Source of the DNA: a virus
Strand: one strand, 5' to 3'
Virus record (IMG/VR): IMGVR_UViG_3300031227_000262
Coordinates: 1 to 30,688 of that record
DNA length: 30,688 nt
Shown one piece after another: positions 14,041 to 21,756 of the stretch. The position numbers and the translations under genes were made by a program. The notes under the pieces are model-generated. The model did no database searches. It was not told where the DNA came from and saw only the letters and a program-made list of their open reading frames with translations. The stretch's first letter is position 1. Each line of letters starts with the position of its first letter.

Positions 14041-15789
14041 TTATTCTTTCAGAAAGTCAAGTTTATGATCTCTCCACAAATCACGGAGATTTTCAGCGAG
14101 TTGGATACGATTAGTTTGGTAAGGCTCGCTATTGAAATTCACTGTTAAGTTTGATTGTGCGATTTCTTTATTAGGAACTATTTTTCCGCTTTGTTGAGGT
14201 ACAAATAATTCAGGGCCTTTCTCGCCGACTACATACGGATTACCTGCCGCGACTGCTCCTCCGGCAGCACGAAAGCCGAGGAAACCTTTTAAGCCTCCGG
14301 CTGCTATCCCGAATCCTCCACCGGTGACGAGATTAAACAAAGCGAATATTGCTGCTTTAGCGGCCATTTCTGCGGCCATTCTTAGAAGCATACGCCTGAA
14401 TGCCGTGGTTATATTTTCAAAAGCATTGCCAGCGGTCATTGCGGAATTTGCCAGCACGTTAGATATTTGTTCTCCTAAGCTCACCCAGCCTTGCGACATC
14501 TGTTCCGTTGCCATGACTGACGTATTTTCCAATCCTGCTGACGTATTCTCCCATTCGTTCATTGCTTCCCTTCCCGCGGCGAACTCACCAGCAATTCTTG
14601 TTACTGGCAATGGATCAAATCCAGCAGTCGGTTGCAAGAATGGCGATGTTTTTGTTCCGGCTCCGAGACCGCCAGTATAAGCAACGCGATTATATTCTTT
14701 AATTGCTTCTGTTCTTTTGTCTATTGCATCTGACTCTTTCTTTATATTTTGCCACGGCAGCCCTTTTGTAACTGGCCCTACTCCTCCAGGGAAACCAAGC
14801 TTCCCTCTTTCCGGTTGTGTAATTGAATTTCTGATCGCATTTAGCGTAGGTATTCTACTGTATTGGTCAATTACGAATTTGATATTACTCGCAATCGCAT
14901 CAATGTTTTCTGCTATTTGTACTGATCCTTCAAATACTGATCTAAAAGTTCCTTTGTATTGTTTCAAATATTTAAGGCTATCAACGACATTACCTACATA
15001 TTTATCTACTTTTGTCTTTACTAAATCTTCATTTGCTTTCAACCATTCCGTTGTTTTTAATATTGTTGGTTCAATGGCACGAATTAATTGATCGCCTATT
15101 AATTCCGTAACATCACCAATGTAATTTTTCATTTGTTTCAATTTTGCATTGAAAGAATTCAATTCCTTTTCCGCTGCACCGCCAAATTTCTCAGTTAAAA
15201 CATCCATTGCAAACGCGGCTTTTTCTGTGGCGGACATAGTTTTTAATATAGGATTCGTTGCCGCTTTGAATTCCGAAAGATACCTCCCCATTATTTCTAT
15301 ATTACCGCCCATTGCCAAGCCGACATTCCGAGTTGCGGTTGTAATGTCAAACAAACCGGATGCAGCCACATCCATGGCAAGCTTAGTACCTCTTAATGCC
15401 TCCCCGAAATTATCAGTGAAGATTAACATTTTTTGTAATACTGCGACAGTATCAGTATCGCCGTATTTAGTGGTTGCCTGTAAAGTTTTGGCAAAACTAT
15501 CTATTTCACCTTCGACATCACCCCATGATTTACCTTGTAGTTCTAATTGTGTTTTTAATCGCCTGAATATTTCTTCCTGCTCGGCAGCGACACTAATAAT
15601 TTTTTTTGATGCTAATACAAAGGCGGCGGCAAAAGCTCCAACGGATACTGCGGCTTTCTTTAGATTAATTTTATTGAATCGCCGTTGCGCTTCTTGGGCA
15701 AAGCTACTCGCGGTACGTTTCGCACCTTTCATTTTAGTTTTATACTGAGCGTCATTTACCCCGAGCTTTACAAACAGACTTAACGCCAT
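14041..15789 (-). CDS. tape measure protein (short)
   Basis: A 582-residue protein with features of tape measure proteins: a basic, helical N-terminus with a hydrophobic helix (AAVSVGAFAAAFVLASKK, about 46-63), a long helical middle, and a hydrophobic Ala/Met-rich segment near 475-500. The C-terminus contains the typical NPYVVGEKGPELFVPQQSGK. The protein sets tail length and is packed inside the tail tube. By the usual rule of about 0.15 nm per residue the tail would be near 85-90 nm. It follows the frameshifted chaperone gene by three bases, the standard order. AGAGAGG precedes the ATG. Confidence 0.9.
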   Translation of the reverse strand: MALSLFVKLGVNDAQYKTKMKGAKRTASSFAQEAQRRFNKINLKKAAVSVGAFAAAFVLASKKIISVAAEQEEIFRRLKTQLELQGKSWGDVEGEIDSFAKTLQATTKYGDTDTVAVLQKMLIFTDNFGEALRGTKLAMDVAASGLFDITTATRNVGLAMGGNIEIMGRYLSEFKAATNPILKTMSATEKAAFAMDVLTEKFGGAAEKELNSFNAKLKQMKNYIGDVTELIGDQLIRAIEPTILKTTEWLKANEDLVKTKVDKYVGNVVDSLKYLKQYKGTFRSVFEGSVQIAENIDAIASNIKFVIDQYSRIPTLNAIRNSITQPERGKLGFPGGVGPVTKGLPWQNIKKESDAIDKRTEAIKEYNRVAYTGGLGAGTKTSPFLQPTAGFDPLPVTRIAGEFAAGREAMNEWENTSAGLENTSVMATEQMSQGWVSLGEQISNVLANSAMTAGNAFENITTAFRRMLLRMAAEMAAKAAIFALFNLVTGGGFGIAAGGLKGFLGFRAAGGAVAAGNPYVVGEKGPELFVPQQSGKIVPNKEIAQSNLTVNFNSEPYQTNRIQLAENLRDLWRDHKLDFLKE

Positions 15790-15792
15790 TTG

Positions 15793-16316
15793 TTATTTAC
15801 CTCTCTTTGCCAGAATATCACGTTGTTTCGCTTCAACTTCTTTAATTCTTGAATATGCCATCCATTCAGTCATTTCATAAGACGGTATCCGGTCAAGCAT
15901 TTCACACACGGGCATCTTCAATTCTTCCGCTAAGCTGAAATAGAATCTTCTTTCAGGATGCCCGGTGAGGAGTTTTTTTCTGCTCTCTTTGCCGCTTCCT
16001 CGCCGATGCCATTAAGTGCGAAAGCTTTCCTTGCAATTTGTTCAATTGCGCCTCCGTTCTTCTTTTTAAGAGCCTCAACATCAGACGCTTCAAATATCGG
16101 TTTTTTAGTTTTGGGATCGCACGCGCAGATCACAACCATATTAAAATACAGATTATCTTGGCTTACTATGCCTTCTTCGTCAATAACACCCTCGAATGTC
16201 TTCCCGCGCTCGCTTGCAGTCAGGGATATAATGAGGACATCTACCCCCCATTCTTTGATATTAATAACTTCTGTTGGCAAATCTTTTTTTGCAAGTATTC
16301 TGTCTCTCAACTCCAT
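15793..16316 (-). CDS. tail assembly chaperone, -1 frameshift product (G-T type)
   Basis: The chaperone reads 115 codons in the 0 frame to the AAC of A AAA AAC (15978-15972), slips back one base and continues for 59 codons in the -1 frame to the TAA at 15793-15795, giving about 174 residues. The extension (LTGHPERRFYFSLAEELKM, later MLDRIPSYEMTEWMAY) looks like a true domain; the segment with a final TEWMAY is typical of tail chaperone extensions. Position directly before the tape measure is where lambda-like phages place G and GT proteins. The shift is inferred; no protein data are available. Confidence 0.85.
15930..16316 (-). CDS. tail assembly chaperone, 0-frame product (G type)
   Basis: A 128-residue soluble protein made when no frameshift occurs. 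It has the pattern of tail chaperones: an N-terminal strand (MELRDRILAKKDLPTEV), a short acidic centre and VEALKKKNGGAIEQIARKAF, which matches helices seen after DVEAL in many such proteins. The last 13 residues after the slippery site are unique to this form. The chaperone keeps the tape measure soluble and recruits tail-tube subunits. GAGG lies upstream of the ATG. It sits between the tail-tube and tape measure genes, the expected place. Confidence 0.85.
   Translation of the reverse strand: MELRDRILAKKDLPTEVINIKEWGVDVLIISLTASERGKTFEGVIDEEGIVSQDNLYFNMVVICACDPKTKKPIFEASDVEALKKKNGGAIEQIARKAFALNGIGEEAAKRAEKNSSPGILKEDSISA
15972..15978 (-). promoter_or_regulatory. -1 ribosomal frameshift slippery heptamer A AAA AAC
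   Basis: The heptamer A AAA AAC is in the correct phase: zero-frame codons GAA, AAA, AAC. It lies 13 codons before the 0-frame stop, and the -1 frame stays open for 59 more codons to 15793. Both frames give plausible chaperone sequence on either side of the site. I did not model a downstream pseudoknot. Confidence 0.85.
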
Positions 16317-16347
16317 TCTGTAACCTCACATATTATGTTGTTATGGT

Positions 16348-16761
16348 TTATGATGTGGCGCGGGTAACGTCACCATCAACCATGAATGACGATGGTATTT
16401 CATGGAGCGCGCCGGTTTCTCCATCAATGGGAGTGTAGCTTGTAAGAATAGCATTGAACTGATATTCGGGATTCGTCGCGCCGATTGCATCGGTACTTTT
16501 CCTTACCTTAATTGCAACTGCGGCGCCACCATCATAAACAGCCCATAATGTCGCGTCTACTTCTGCTGAAGCAAAATCCTGCGCCCACTGAATATCAAGA
16601 CTTGCATCATTCAATCCTGGAAGCCTCGCCCGGGAATTGTCGCCCATGCAGGTTTTGTCAATTTCTTCTGTTGACAGTGGGAGCGTTAAGCTTCTCACGT
16701 GATCGCTCAAAGCAACAGTATTAATCATCACATACGCATCTTTTAACACTTCTTTTGCCAT
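16348..16761 (-). CDS. tail tube (major tail) protein, short paralogue
   Basis: A 137-residue protein starting MAKEVLKDAYVMINTVALSD. It contains DKTCMGDNSRARLPGLND, a segment typical of a phage tail-tube family, followed by a beta-rich body and a C-terminal GDVTRATS. It is probably the main tube subunit, since it sits directly before the tail chaperones. The first 75 residues resemble the gene just upstream, so the two are a tandem pair. AGGAGG gives a very strong ribosome-binding site nine bases before the ATG, fitting high expression. Confidence 0.8.
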   Translation of the reverse strand: MAKEVLKDAYVMINTVALSDHVRSLTLPLSTEEIDKTCMGDNSRARLPGLNDASLDIQWAQDFASAEVDATLWAVYDGGAAVAIKVRKSTDAIGATNPEYQFNAILTSYTPIDGETGALHEIPSSFMVDGDVTRATS

Positions 16762-16798
16762 TATACTATCCTCCTGTTTACTGAGATATTCTCAGATA

Positions 16799-17536
16799 TT
16801 AAAATGCTGTTAGTATTCCCATCTCTACTAATATAGTTGAGGCATGAGGCGCCCCACCTTCGACATTCCATACAGCCCTCCACCATGTATCTGTTATAGC
16901 GCCTGACACACGAGTAGCGAATTCAGAGCCGACTGCGGTTAATTGTGTAAATGTTATTCTATCGGACGGAGAAGCGTCAAATGCTTCAGCACTATCAGAT
17001 TGTATTTTCACATCAATAGATGTTCCGGTAAAACTCGTACAGTGAATTGCGGCATACAAATATTGTGTTGCTGTTGCCGCCCCAACTTCGTATGCTGTTC
17101 CGTTGGCATCGGCAGCCTTGTTCCCTGACGCGAGTATCGTTCCTCTTATAATTGGGATACCTTCGGAATGAGACGCCGCCGCAAATGCAAACATATCCCC
17201 GACTTCACCGGCCATTTCATATTTTAGCGAAACACCTTGCGAGAAATATGAGATATCCCCTGCGGTGACACCATCAGGGCATAATGATATCAGCTTATTC
17301 GCTACCCCTAAACTTGGAGATACTACTGTATCAACTAAACCGGACCCGGCGTCAAAAAATCCTGAGTGTTCAATGTCAAAAGCATTTATCCCACTTGCCC
17401 TCCCTCTTGAATTTTCCCCGAACACTGTTTTGTCTTTTGCATCATTTGACAAATCCAATTTTAATTGATTGTGCTCAGACGTTAAATCGAATTCATCATA
17501 ATAGATTCGAGCGGCTTTCAATACCGATTTACTCAT
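16799..17536 (-). CDS. tail tube-like protein with C-terminal decoration-like domain
   Basis: A 245-residue protein. Residues 1-80 resemble the next gene's N-terminus (MSKSVLKAARIYYDEFDLTS, then DKTVFGENSRGRASGIN), so it is a paralogue of the short tail-tube protein. The C-terminal half (about 130-245) is an extra beta-rich domain with SIDVKIQSDS and ITFTQLT, which echoes the insert in the gp6-like connector. The extra domain could face outwards on the tail, as Ig-like tail-tube additions do in other phages. GAGGTGAT lies before the ATG. It could be the main tube subunit or a terminator-proximal subunit. Confidence 0.75.
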   Translation of the reverse strand: MSKSVLKAARIYYDEFDLTSEHNQLKLDLSNDAKDKTVFGENSRGRASGINAFDIEHSGFFDAGSGLVDTVVSPSLGVANKLISLCPDGVTAGDISYFSQGVSLKYEMAGEVGDMFAFAAASHSEGIPIIRGTILASGNKAADANGTAYEVGAATATQYLYAAIHCTSFTGTSIDVKIQSDSAEAFDASPSDRITFTQLTAVGSEFATRVSGAITDTWWRAVWNVEGGAPHASTILVEMGILTAF

Positions 17537-17547
17537 ATCTTATCACC

Positions 17548-17934
17548 TCATTCGTACCAGATAATATAATCTTGGGCTATGTGTTGACGTTCTGATGTCT
17601 GCTCGTATAAATCTATTTCATCTTCAAAGAATATTCGCTGTACTGTACTATCACCCATCGTTCCCGTAAAATCTCTCAATGCTAATTTTACTTGATCGGC
17701 TATGTTTTCCACATCCTCATAAGTTTTGCCCCATATATCTATTTGGTATCGAGGTCGATACGGGCCGCTATCTGTTCCCATAACATGCACTTGAATATCG
17801 CTTATTTGTCTGAATGATATTGCTGGCATCACGGCCTTTGGAGCTAAGATGTTCGGATAAATACGCAGTGCCACAAGTGCAGTAATGGCCGCCGTGCCTG
17901 ATAATTTTGTATATATATCATCTCTAATTGACAT
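17548..17934 (-). CDS. DUF3168-like tail completion/terminator protein
   Basis: A 128-residue protein with the signature order of DUF3168 tail terminators: N-terminal DDIYTKLSGTAAITALV, AVMPAISFRQIS, RPRYQIDIWGKTYEDVENIA, and a C-terminal strand ending QDYIIWYE. Members cap the growing tail tube and join it to the head connector. It follows the HK97 gp10-like gene with a TAATG overlap and precedes the tail-tube genes, the usual position. Weak AAGAAG upstream; expression probably depends on coupling. Confidence 0.85.
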   Translation of the reverse strand: MSIRDDIYTKLSGTAAITALVALRIYPNILAPKAVMPAISFRQISDIQVHVMGTDSGPYRPRYQIDIWGKTYEDVENIADQVKLALRDFTGTMGDSTVQRIFFEDEIDLYEQTSERQHIAQDYIIWYE

Positions 17935-18386
17935 TATGTTATCTTCTTTAGTTTAAGACTGAGTGCTGTTTCAATACTTTTCTTATATTTAGTTCCTTTG
18001 TAGGCATCATATACTGGTCTGAAGAATGGTATAGCTAACATATAAATAGTTCCATATTCGAGAAAGTAAAGGTAAAATGCTTTTGTCCTGTCCACGGCCA
18101 CATAAGCAATTGATCTTCCTTTATCTCTGAACTTCCTTGCATTTATTGACTTCCGCCCTACCCCGGTGCGGGAAGAAACACGGGCTCTCATTTTATTCCG
18201 CATGTCTAACGCGACTTCGAGAACTGAATCTTTAACATCGTCATCATCTGTTATGTTTATTAATTTATCAAATGAACGATTAAATTTGGCATGAGATTTT
18301 TTAACAGCGCCATTATCTGTTATATCAAATAACGCATCAAACGAACGATTAAATTCTTCTTGTGTTCCTGACCGCATCAATGCCAT
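17934..18386 (-). CDS. HK97 gp10-like neck/tail component with an internal duplication
   Basis: A 150-residue protein placed between head closure and tail terminator genes. Its C-terminal part (VALDMRNKMRARVSSRTGVG, then YLYFLEYGT and AIPFFRPVYDAY) is characteristic of HK97 gp10-type proteins. The N-terminus has a tandem duplication of 23 residues (about 12-34 and 35-57), both starting FNRSFD and continuing to ITD. The ATG at 18386 is chosen because it forms a TAATG with the previous stop; the longer TTG start at 18407 has no ribosome-binding site. Confidence 0.8.
   Translation of the reverse strand: MALMRSGTQEEFNRSFDALFDITDNGAVKKSHAKFNRSFDKLINITDDDDVKDSVLEVALDMRNKMRARVSSRTGVGRKSINARKFRDKGRSIAYVAVDRTKAFYLYFLEYGTIYMLAIPFFRPVYDAYKGTKYKKSIETALSLKLKKIT
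18216..18353 (-). repeat. 69-bp tandem duplication inside the gp10-like gene
   Basis: Two adjacent 69-bp copies (18353-18285 and 18284-18216) share long identical stretches such as TTTAATCGTTC and ATAACAGAT, and encode FNRSFD...ITD twice. The second copy has drifted towards more Asp. The duplication is in frame. Confidence 0.8.
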
Positions 18387-18709
18387 TATATAAATGTCTC
18401 TTTGCAAAGCACTATGAGTTGAATATTACTTTCGTTTGGATTTATTGGATACTCGATGTTGAAATATCTGTTGCCAAATTTGAATCGTTTGACTGGTATT
18501 ATCCCGGTGCGATACCAGATAGTTATTTTATGCGTTACTTCTGATTGCGTTTGCCGTGCAGAAAAGAATTCGCTCCCGCTCAGGGTATTAATAGCAGCCC
18601 ATACAGTATCTTCATCTACCCATGTTTCGACTTCTTCGCCTGCACCTGTACGAGTAACCGTTGAATATTGTATTGTAACCCTTTTGTTTAATTTGCCCGC
18701 GCCAACCAC
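18386..18709 (-). CDS. phage head-tail adaptor / head closure protein
   Basis: A 107-residue protein of the SPP1 gp16/HK97-type head closure family. The order is typical: GKLNKRVTIQ at the start, VWAAINTLSGSEFF in the middle, THKITIWYRTGI, then a strand with KFGNRYFNIEYPINP and the C-terminal strand. These small beta-barrel proteins seal the connector after packaging and dock the tail. The start is a GTG at 18709, directly after the connector stop, with GGAG seven bases upstream. It ends in a TAATG overlap with the next gene. Confidence 0.85.
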   Translation of the reverse strand: MVGAGKLNKRVTIQYSTVTRTGAGEEVETWVDEDTVWAAINTLSGSEFFSARQTQSEVTHKITIWYRTGIIPVKRFKFGNRYFNIEYPINPNESNIQLIVLCKETFI

Positions 18710-19657
18710 TTAAAAGCTCCAAATCTTGTAATTGTAAATAATGTTTTCAAGCTGCTCTAATCTGGCAACTGTCTTCCCCTCAATTACTGTTTCCCGATGT
18801 GAATACATATCCGCGCAGAATAATTTGATGTATTGTTTTATAGGAGCCGGAACATCCGATCTGGCGTCACCATACCCAGCAATAATACGAGCGAGCACTG
18901 GATTAGTCGGCCACAAAGTATCAGACGGCCAGCTTTTACCATAATCAAGTTGTATTCGGCCTGGCTGGTGTATTATATCGACTCCATAATCATCAGTTGT
19001 AAGTGTGTTAAGAGTCTCGCCTGAATCGGTATATTTAACATAGGTAACAGATTGTAACGGCGATGCTGGTAACGAGATATAATCTAAGCTCGGCGGGAAC
19101 CTGTCAAAATAAACGTCCCATGTCTGAGTCAATAATGCACGGTTACAAATAGCCTCTGTGTATTCTCGCACTGTTGTTATAAGCGCATCAAGATAATCAT
19201 CCTCTGCGCTTGTCGGAGCATCCTTAATGACGCTCACCGCAAAATCACACGTTGCAACTGCAACGGTACTAACGACTCGGATATATTGTTTTGTTCCGGT
19301 ATACTGTATCTCCTGCACAGCGTTGTCATTGGCCTCTGTGACCTGAGTAAACGCACCACCTGACCAATCAGTATATGAGGCATTAGTATCAACATCCGAC
19401 TCTTGTATTTTTACATCAACGGTTCCGCTCGTTCCATTTGTGCCGGAATTCAGACTCACCAATGAACTAAAGCCAGCCACGGTGACGCCCGATCCCTTGA
19501 GACTGTACGCGGAGGCCACAACATGATCCCCGGGAACAATGCTCTGCTCAACTGACAGATCATCTGCAAAACTTGTTGAGTCGATGCGTAGATGCTCTTT
19601 TAATTCAGTCGTGGTTATCGGCTCAATGGTTGGCGCTGTTACAATAGATTTTACCAC
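18710..19657 (-). CDS. gp6-like head-tail connector with a large inserted domain
   Basis: A 315-residue protein, roughly 110 residues longer than usual for gp6-like connectors. The ends fit the family: EPITTTELKEHLRID at the start, then after residue 150 DDYLDALITTVREYTEAICN, RALLTQTWDVYFD, and SYKLFCADMY-like helical segments (IKQYIKLFCADMYSHRE) near the C-terminus. Residues about 35-147 interrupt this with a beta-rich domain containing GTVDVKIQESD, AFTQVTE and TKQYIRVVST, similar to the decoration-like domain elsewhere in this genome. The start is a GTG with AGGAGG ten bases upstream. Confidence 0.8.
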   Translation of the reverse strand: MVKSIVTAPTIEPITTTELKEHLRIDSTSFADDLSVEQSIVPGDHVVASAYSLKGSGVTVAGFSSLVSLNSGTNGTSGTVDVKIQESDVDTNASYTDWSGGAFTQVTEANDNAVQEIQYTGTKQYIRVVSTVAVATCDFAVSVIKDAPTSAEDDYLDALITTVREYTEAICNRALLTQTWDVYFDRFPPSLDYISLPASPLQSVTYVKYTDSGETLNTLTTDDYGVDIIHQPGRIQLDYGKSWPSDTLWPTNPVLARIIAGYGDARSDVPAPIKQYIKLFCADMYSHRETVIEGKTVARLEQLENIIYNYKIWSF

Positions 19658-19660
19658 CGT

Positions 19661-19876
19661 TTACTTGCCTCCTGCCCTTTTCTTTCGTGCTGATCTCTTC
19701 GATGTGGTTTCAGGCGCCGGGAGAGCAGTCGCGGTTTCGACTTCGACTTCGCCAACGGCTACCGCGTACCCTGCTTTTATAAGTGCTCTGGCAACGGCAT
19801 CGGAGAATTCAATTTCAGAGCCAGCAGAACAATTGTATTGTGGCCCGGCGATATTAGTGTTTACTTTTACTCTCAC
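19661..19876 (-). CDS. small conserved-looking phage protein before the connector
   Basis: A 71-residue protein starting MRVKVNTNIAGPQYNCSAGS, followed by VARALIKAGYAVAV, and ending with a very basic tail (KRSARKKRAGG). Short proteins with an N-terminal IAGP motif and ALIKAGYA commonly precede connector genes in siphophages; their role is unknown. The start is GTG at 19876, after an extended GGGGGG site. The basic tail could bind nucleic acid or a capsid surface. Confidence 0.7.
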   Translation of the reverse strand: MRVKVNTNIAGPQYNCSAGSEIEFSDAVARALIKAGYAVAVGEVEVETATALPAPETTSKRSARKKRAGGK

Positions 19877-19887
19877 ATTACCCCCCT

Positions 19888-21165
19888 TTAATAGATTCGC
19901 TTAATGCTAAACTGTCCTGTAGTTATTATACAATTAGTGTCATCTGTTACATCTTTCACATATATTTCTAAAGTATTAGCTCCAGTTAAAGACACAAAAG
20001 CACTTGCAGATGATGTTCTTGCATCGTCCTGTACTGCAAACTCAGCATGTGCATGTAGAGCATCAAGCCGTGTGGCAAGATGAACAGTACCAACAGACGA
20101 CCAGTCAGTATATGTTCCTGTTGCAATATTTACACCTTCATCGTCTGTTAGTTCAAATGTTTTATCACCTTTATTGGCAATCGTATAAATATTATCATTG
20201 ACTTCAACCATACCTACAACACCGGTAATCTTAACTCTATCGCCGTTAGTTAACCCATGGTCGGTAGAGGTCGTTACAACTCCAGGGGTTGCTTTTGTTA
20301 TACCTGTTATAGCTGTTCCTGCTGCGACTGTTGTTATCTCAAATACATCAACACCATAAACTTTAGCTCCTCCTGCGGACTCTATATCGCCAGAATATGA
20401 AACTTCATAAACTCCAGTAGCTCCAATAGTAATATTATGAGTTCCAAAAGCAGCATTAGAAATTTGCTCTGGCATATCAGCTTCAAATATAGTAAGCTTC
20501 TCGTAAGCATCAACTAAGGCAATAGTTATTGTAGTTGCTGTATCTTTAAGGTACAAACCAGCGAAGTCAGCTCCGACAAGTTTTCCTGCACCGTCATTCC
20601 CGACCATTACTAAATGATCCGAATCGTTTATAGCAAAATTGGCGAGAGCGCCACCAGCAGATATAAAGTTCAGGGTACCACTCAGATTAGCAACATCATC
20701 ACCAATAGTTATTGATGTCTTTGCAAGTAAACCATTCGTCACGGCATTATAATATAACATTCCACCATCAACGATGAGGCTCTTGCCAACAGTGAGGCTA
20801 TCAACTACTGCGGCTTCAGCATCAGCGAAAAAGTTTCCGTCTACCTCTATCGACCCCTCAATGCCTGCGCCTGTAGGAGCATGATCCCAAGTTGGCACAG
20901 AACCACCTATTATCTGCGTGAAAAGACCATTAACAAATGCCGGGTGCGGTATTCTTAACGGATTAACAAAATCACTTCCGGATAAGCTGTTGTCAACTAC
21001 CTTTATTGAATCAACAGAATCACCCGCGAGTTTTGGCAAAGTTACAGCCTCGTCAATTATATCAATAGTCGATATGCTCTTTGCCGTGTTCCTTACCTGT
21101 GACTCTGAAATCAGCGGCGTTAGGAGAAACAGCGATAATATCAGCAGTAGAATTATCTTTTTCAT
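19888..21165 (-). CDS. signal-peptide-bearing fibre-like protein (third of the exported cassette)
   Basis: A 425-residue protein. Residues 1-22 are a signal peptide (MKKIILLLILSLFLLTPLIS, then ESQ). The body starts with a repeated trimer-fibre-like region. Residues about 280-355 contain VTTSTDHGLTNGDRVKITGV and VNDNIYTIANKGDKTFELTD, the pattern seen in a domain common in phage fibre and tail proteins. The C-terminus is beta-rich and ends TGQFSIKRIY. The ATG shares its A with the previous stop (TAATG). Genes of this size in the head module are usually cytoplasmic virion parts, so the leader is unusual. Virion fibre exported for assembly or secreted protein are both possible. Confidence 0.7.
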   Translation of the reverse strand: MKKIILLLILSLFLLTPLISESQVRNTAKSISTIDIIDEAVTLPKLAGDSVDSIKVVDNSLSGSDFVNPLRIPHPAFVNGLFTQIIGGSVPTWDHAPTGAGIEGSIEVDGNFFADAEAAVVDSLTVGKSLIVDGGMLYYNAVTNGLLAKTSITIGDDVANLSGTLNFISAGGALANFAINDSDHLVMVGNDGAGKLVGADFAGLYLKDTATTITIALVDAYEKLTIFEADMPEQISNAAFGTHNITIGATGVYEVSYSGDIESAGGAKVYGVDVFEITTVAAGTAITGITKATPGVVTTSTDHGLTNGDRVKITGVVGMVEVNDNIYTIANKGDKTFELTDDEGVNIATGTYTDWSSVGTVHLATRLDALHAHAEFAVQDDARTSSASAFVSLTGANTLEIYVKDVTDDTNCIITTGQFSIKRIY

Positions 21166-21701
21166 TACTGTTTCCCCCGGGTTGAAACTATGTTTGTGAT
21201 TATTGCATCAGTGCCGCCTGATTCAGCAGAGAAGTTAAGTCTCAGCGAATCCGCTACCGCCACATTGGATGATACAAGCCCCTCATTCCCATCTGATGTA
21301 TAAACTGTCGGATCAATATCGAGATCGGTCCAGCCGGAAGTGCCTGTTTTTGTCTGTAATCCAATTGTGACATTTGTATTAATGTCCGTTATTTCAAACA
21401 AGAAACCGGCGATATTATATCCCCTGACAGAAAGACCGAGTGTTGCTCCTACAGCCGACAGCGATTCACCTGTCGAATCTCCGACTGCATAAGGCGACTG
21501 TAAATTAAAAACCCAATTTTCTCCGTTGTTGATATATGTTGCCCCGGTATCAGTTTCATAAAACGTCTGGCCCTGCCCTGACAATGTTGTTGGCTTTGTA
21601 TCGCTCGAGAGCCCTATAAAAGAAACCTTATTGAGAACCGCTCCCAAAGAGAATAGAAATACCAGCGACAGGACAAAGAATAATAGTAATTTGTTTTTCA
21701 T
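21165..21701 (-). CDS. signal-peptide-bearing virion-like protein (second of the exported cassette)
   Basis: A 178-residue protein with a strong leader or anchor at residues 1-22 (MKNKLLLFFVLSLVFLFSLG). The next segment, GQTFYETDTGATYINNGENW, closely matches a phrase common in phage structural proteins, and the C-terminal 100 residues are a beta-rich domain ending DAIITNIVSTRGKQ. AAGGA lies seven bases before the ATG. An imperfect hairpin lies upstream at 21720-21741. No cleavage site is clear, so it may stay membrane-bound. Function unknown. Confidence 0.65.
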   Translation of the reverse strand: MKNKLLLFFVLSLVFLFSLGAVLNKVSFIGLSSDTKPTTLSGQGQTFYETDTGATYINNGENWVFNLQSPYAVGDSTGESLSAVGATLGLSVRGYNIAGFLFEITDINTNVTIGLQTKTGTSGWTDLDIDPTVYTSDGNEGLVSSNVAVADSLRLNFSAESGGTDAIITNIVSTRGKQ

Positions 21702-21719
21702 GATATATTCCTTTTTAAT

Positions 21720-21741
21720 GGGGACGCACAGAGTACGCCCC
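21720..21741 (-). other. GC-rich hairpin between exported-cassette genes
   Basis: On the minus strand GGGGCGTAC and GTGCGTCCCC pair around a three-base loop, with one bulged T and one G-U pair. It lies 16 bases after the stop of the LamG-type gene. A short A/T stretch follows but no long T run, so it is a weak terminator at best. A similar hairpin at 23821-23846 shares GGGGCGT on its 5' arm. Confidence 0.6.
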
Positions 21742-21756
21742 TATTATCCCTATCGT

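Noticed and set aside
15149-15748. 199-residue plus-strand ORF opposite the tape measure gene
   Set aside because: Lies fully antisense to a well-supported gene; the sequence is low in recognisable motifs. The same applies to the other plus-strand ORFs, including 29637-30170 opposite terL.
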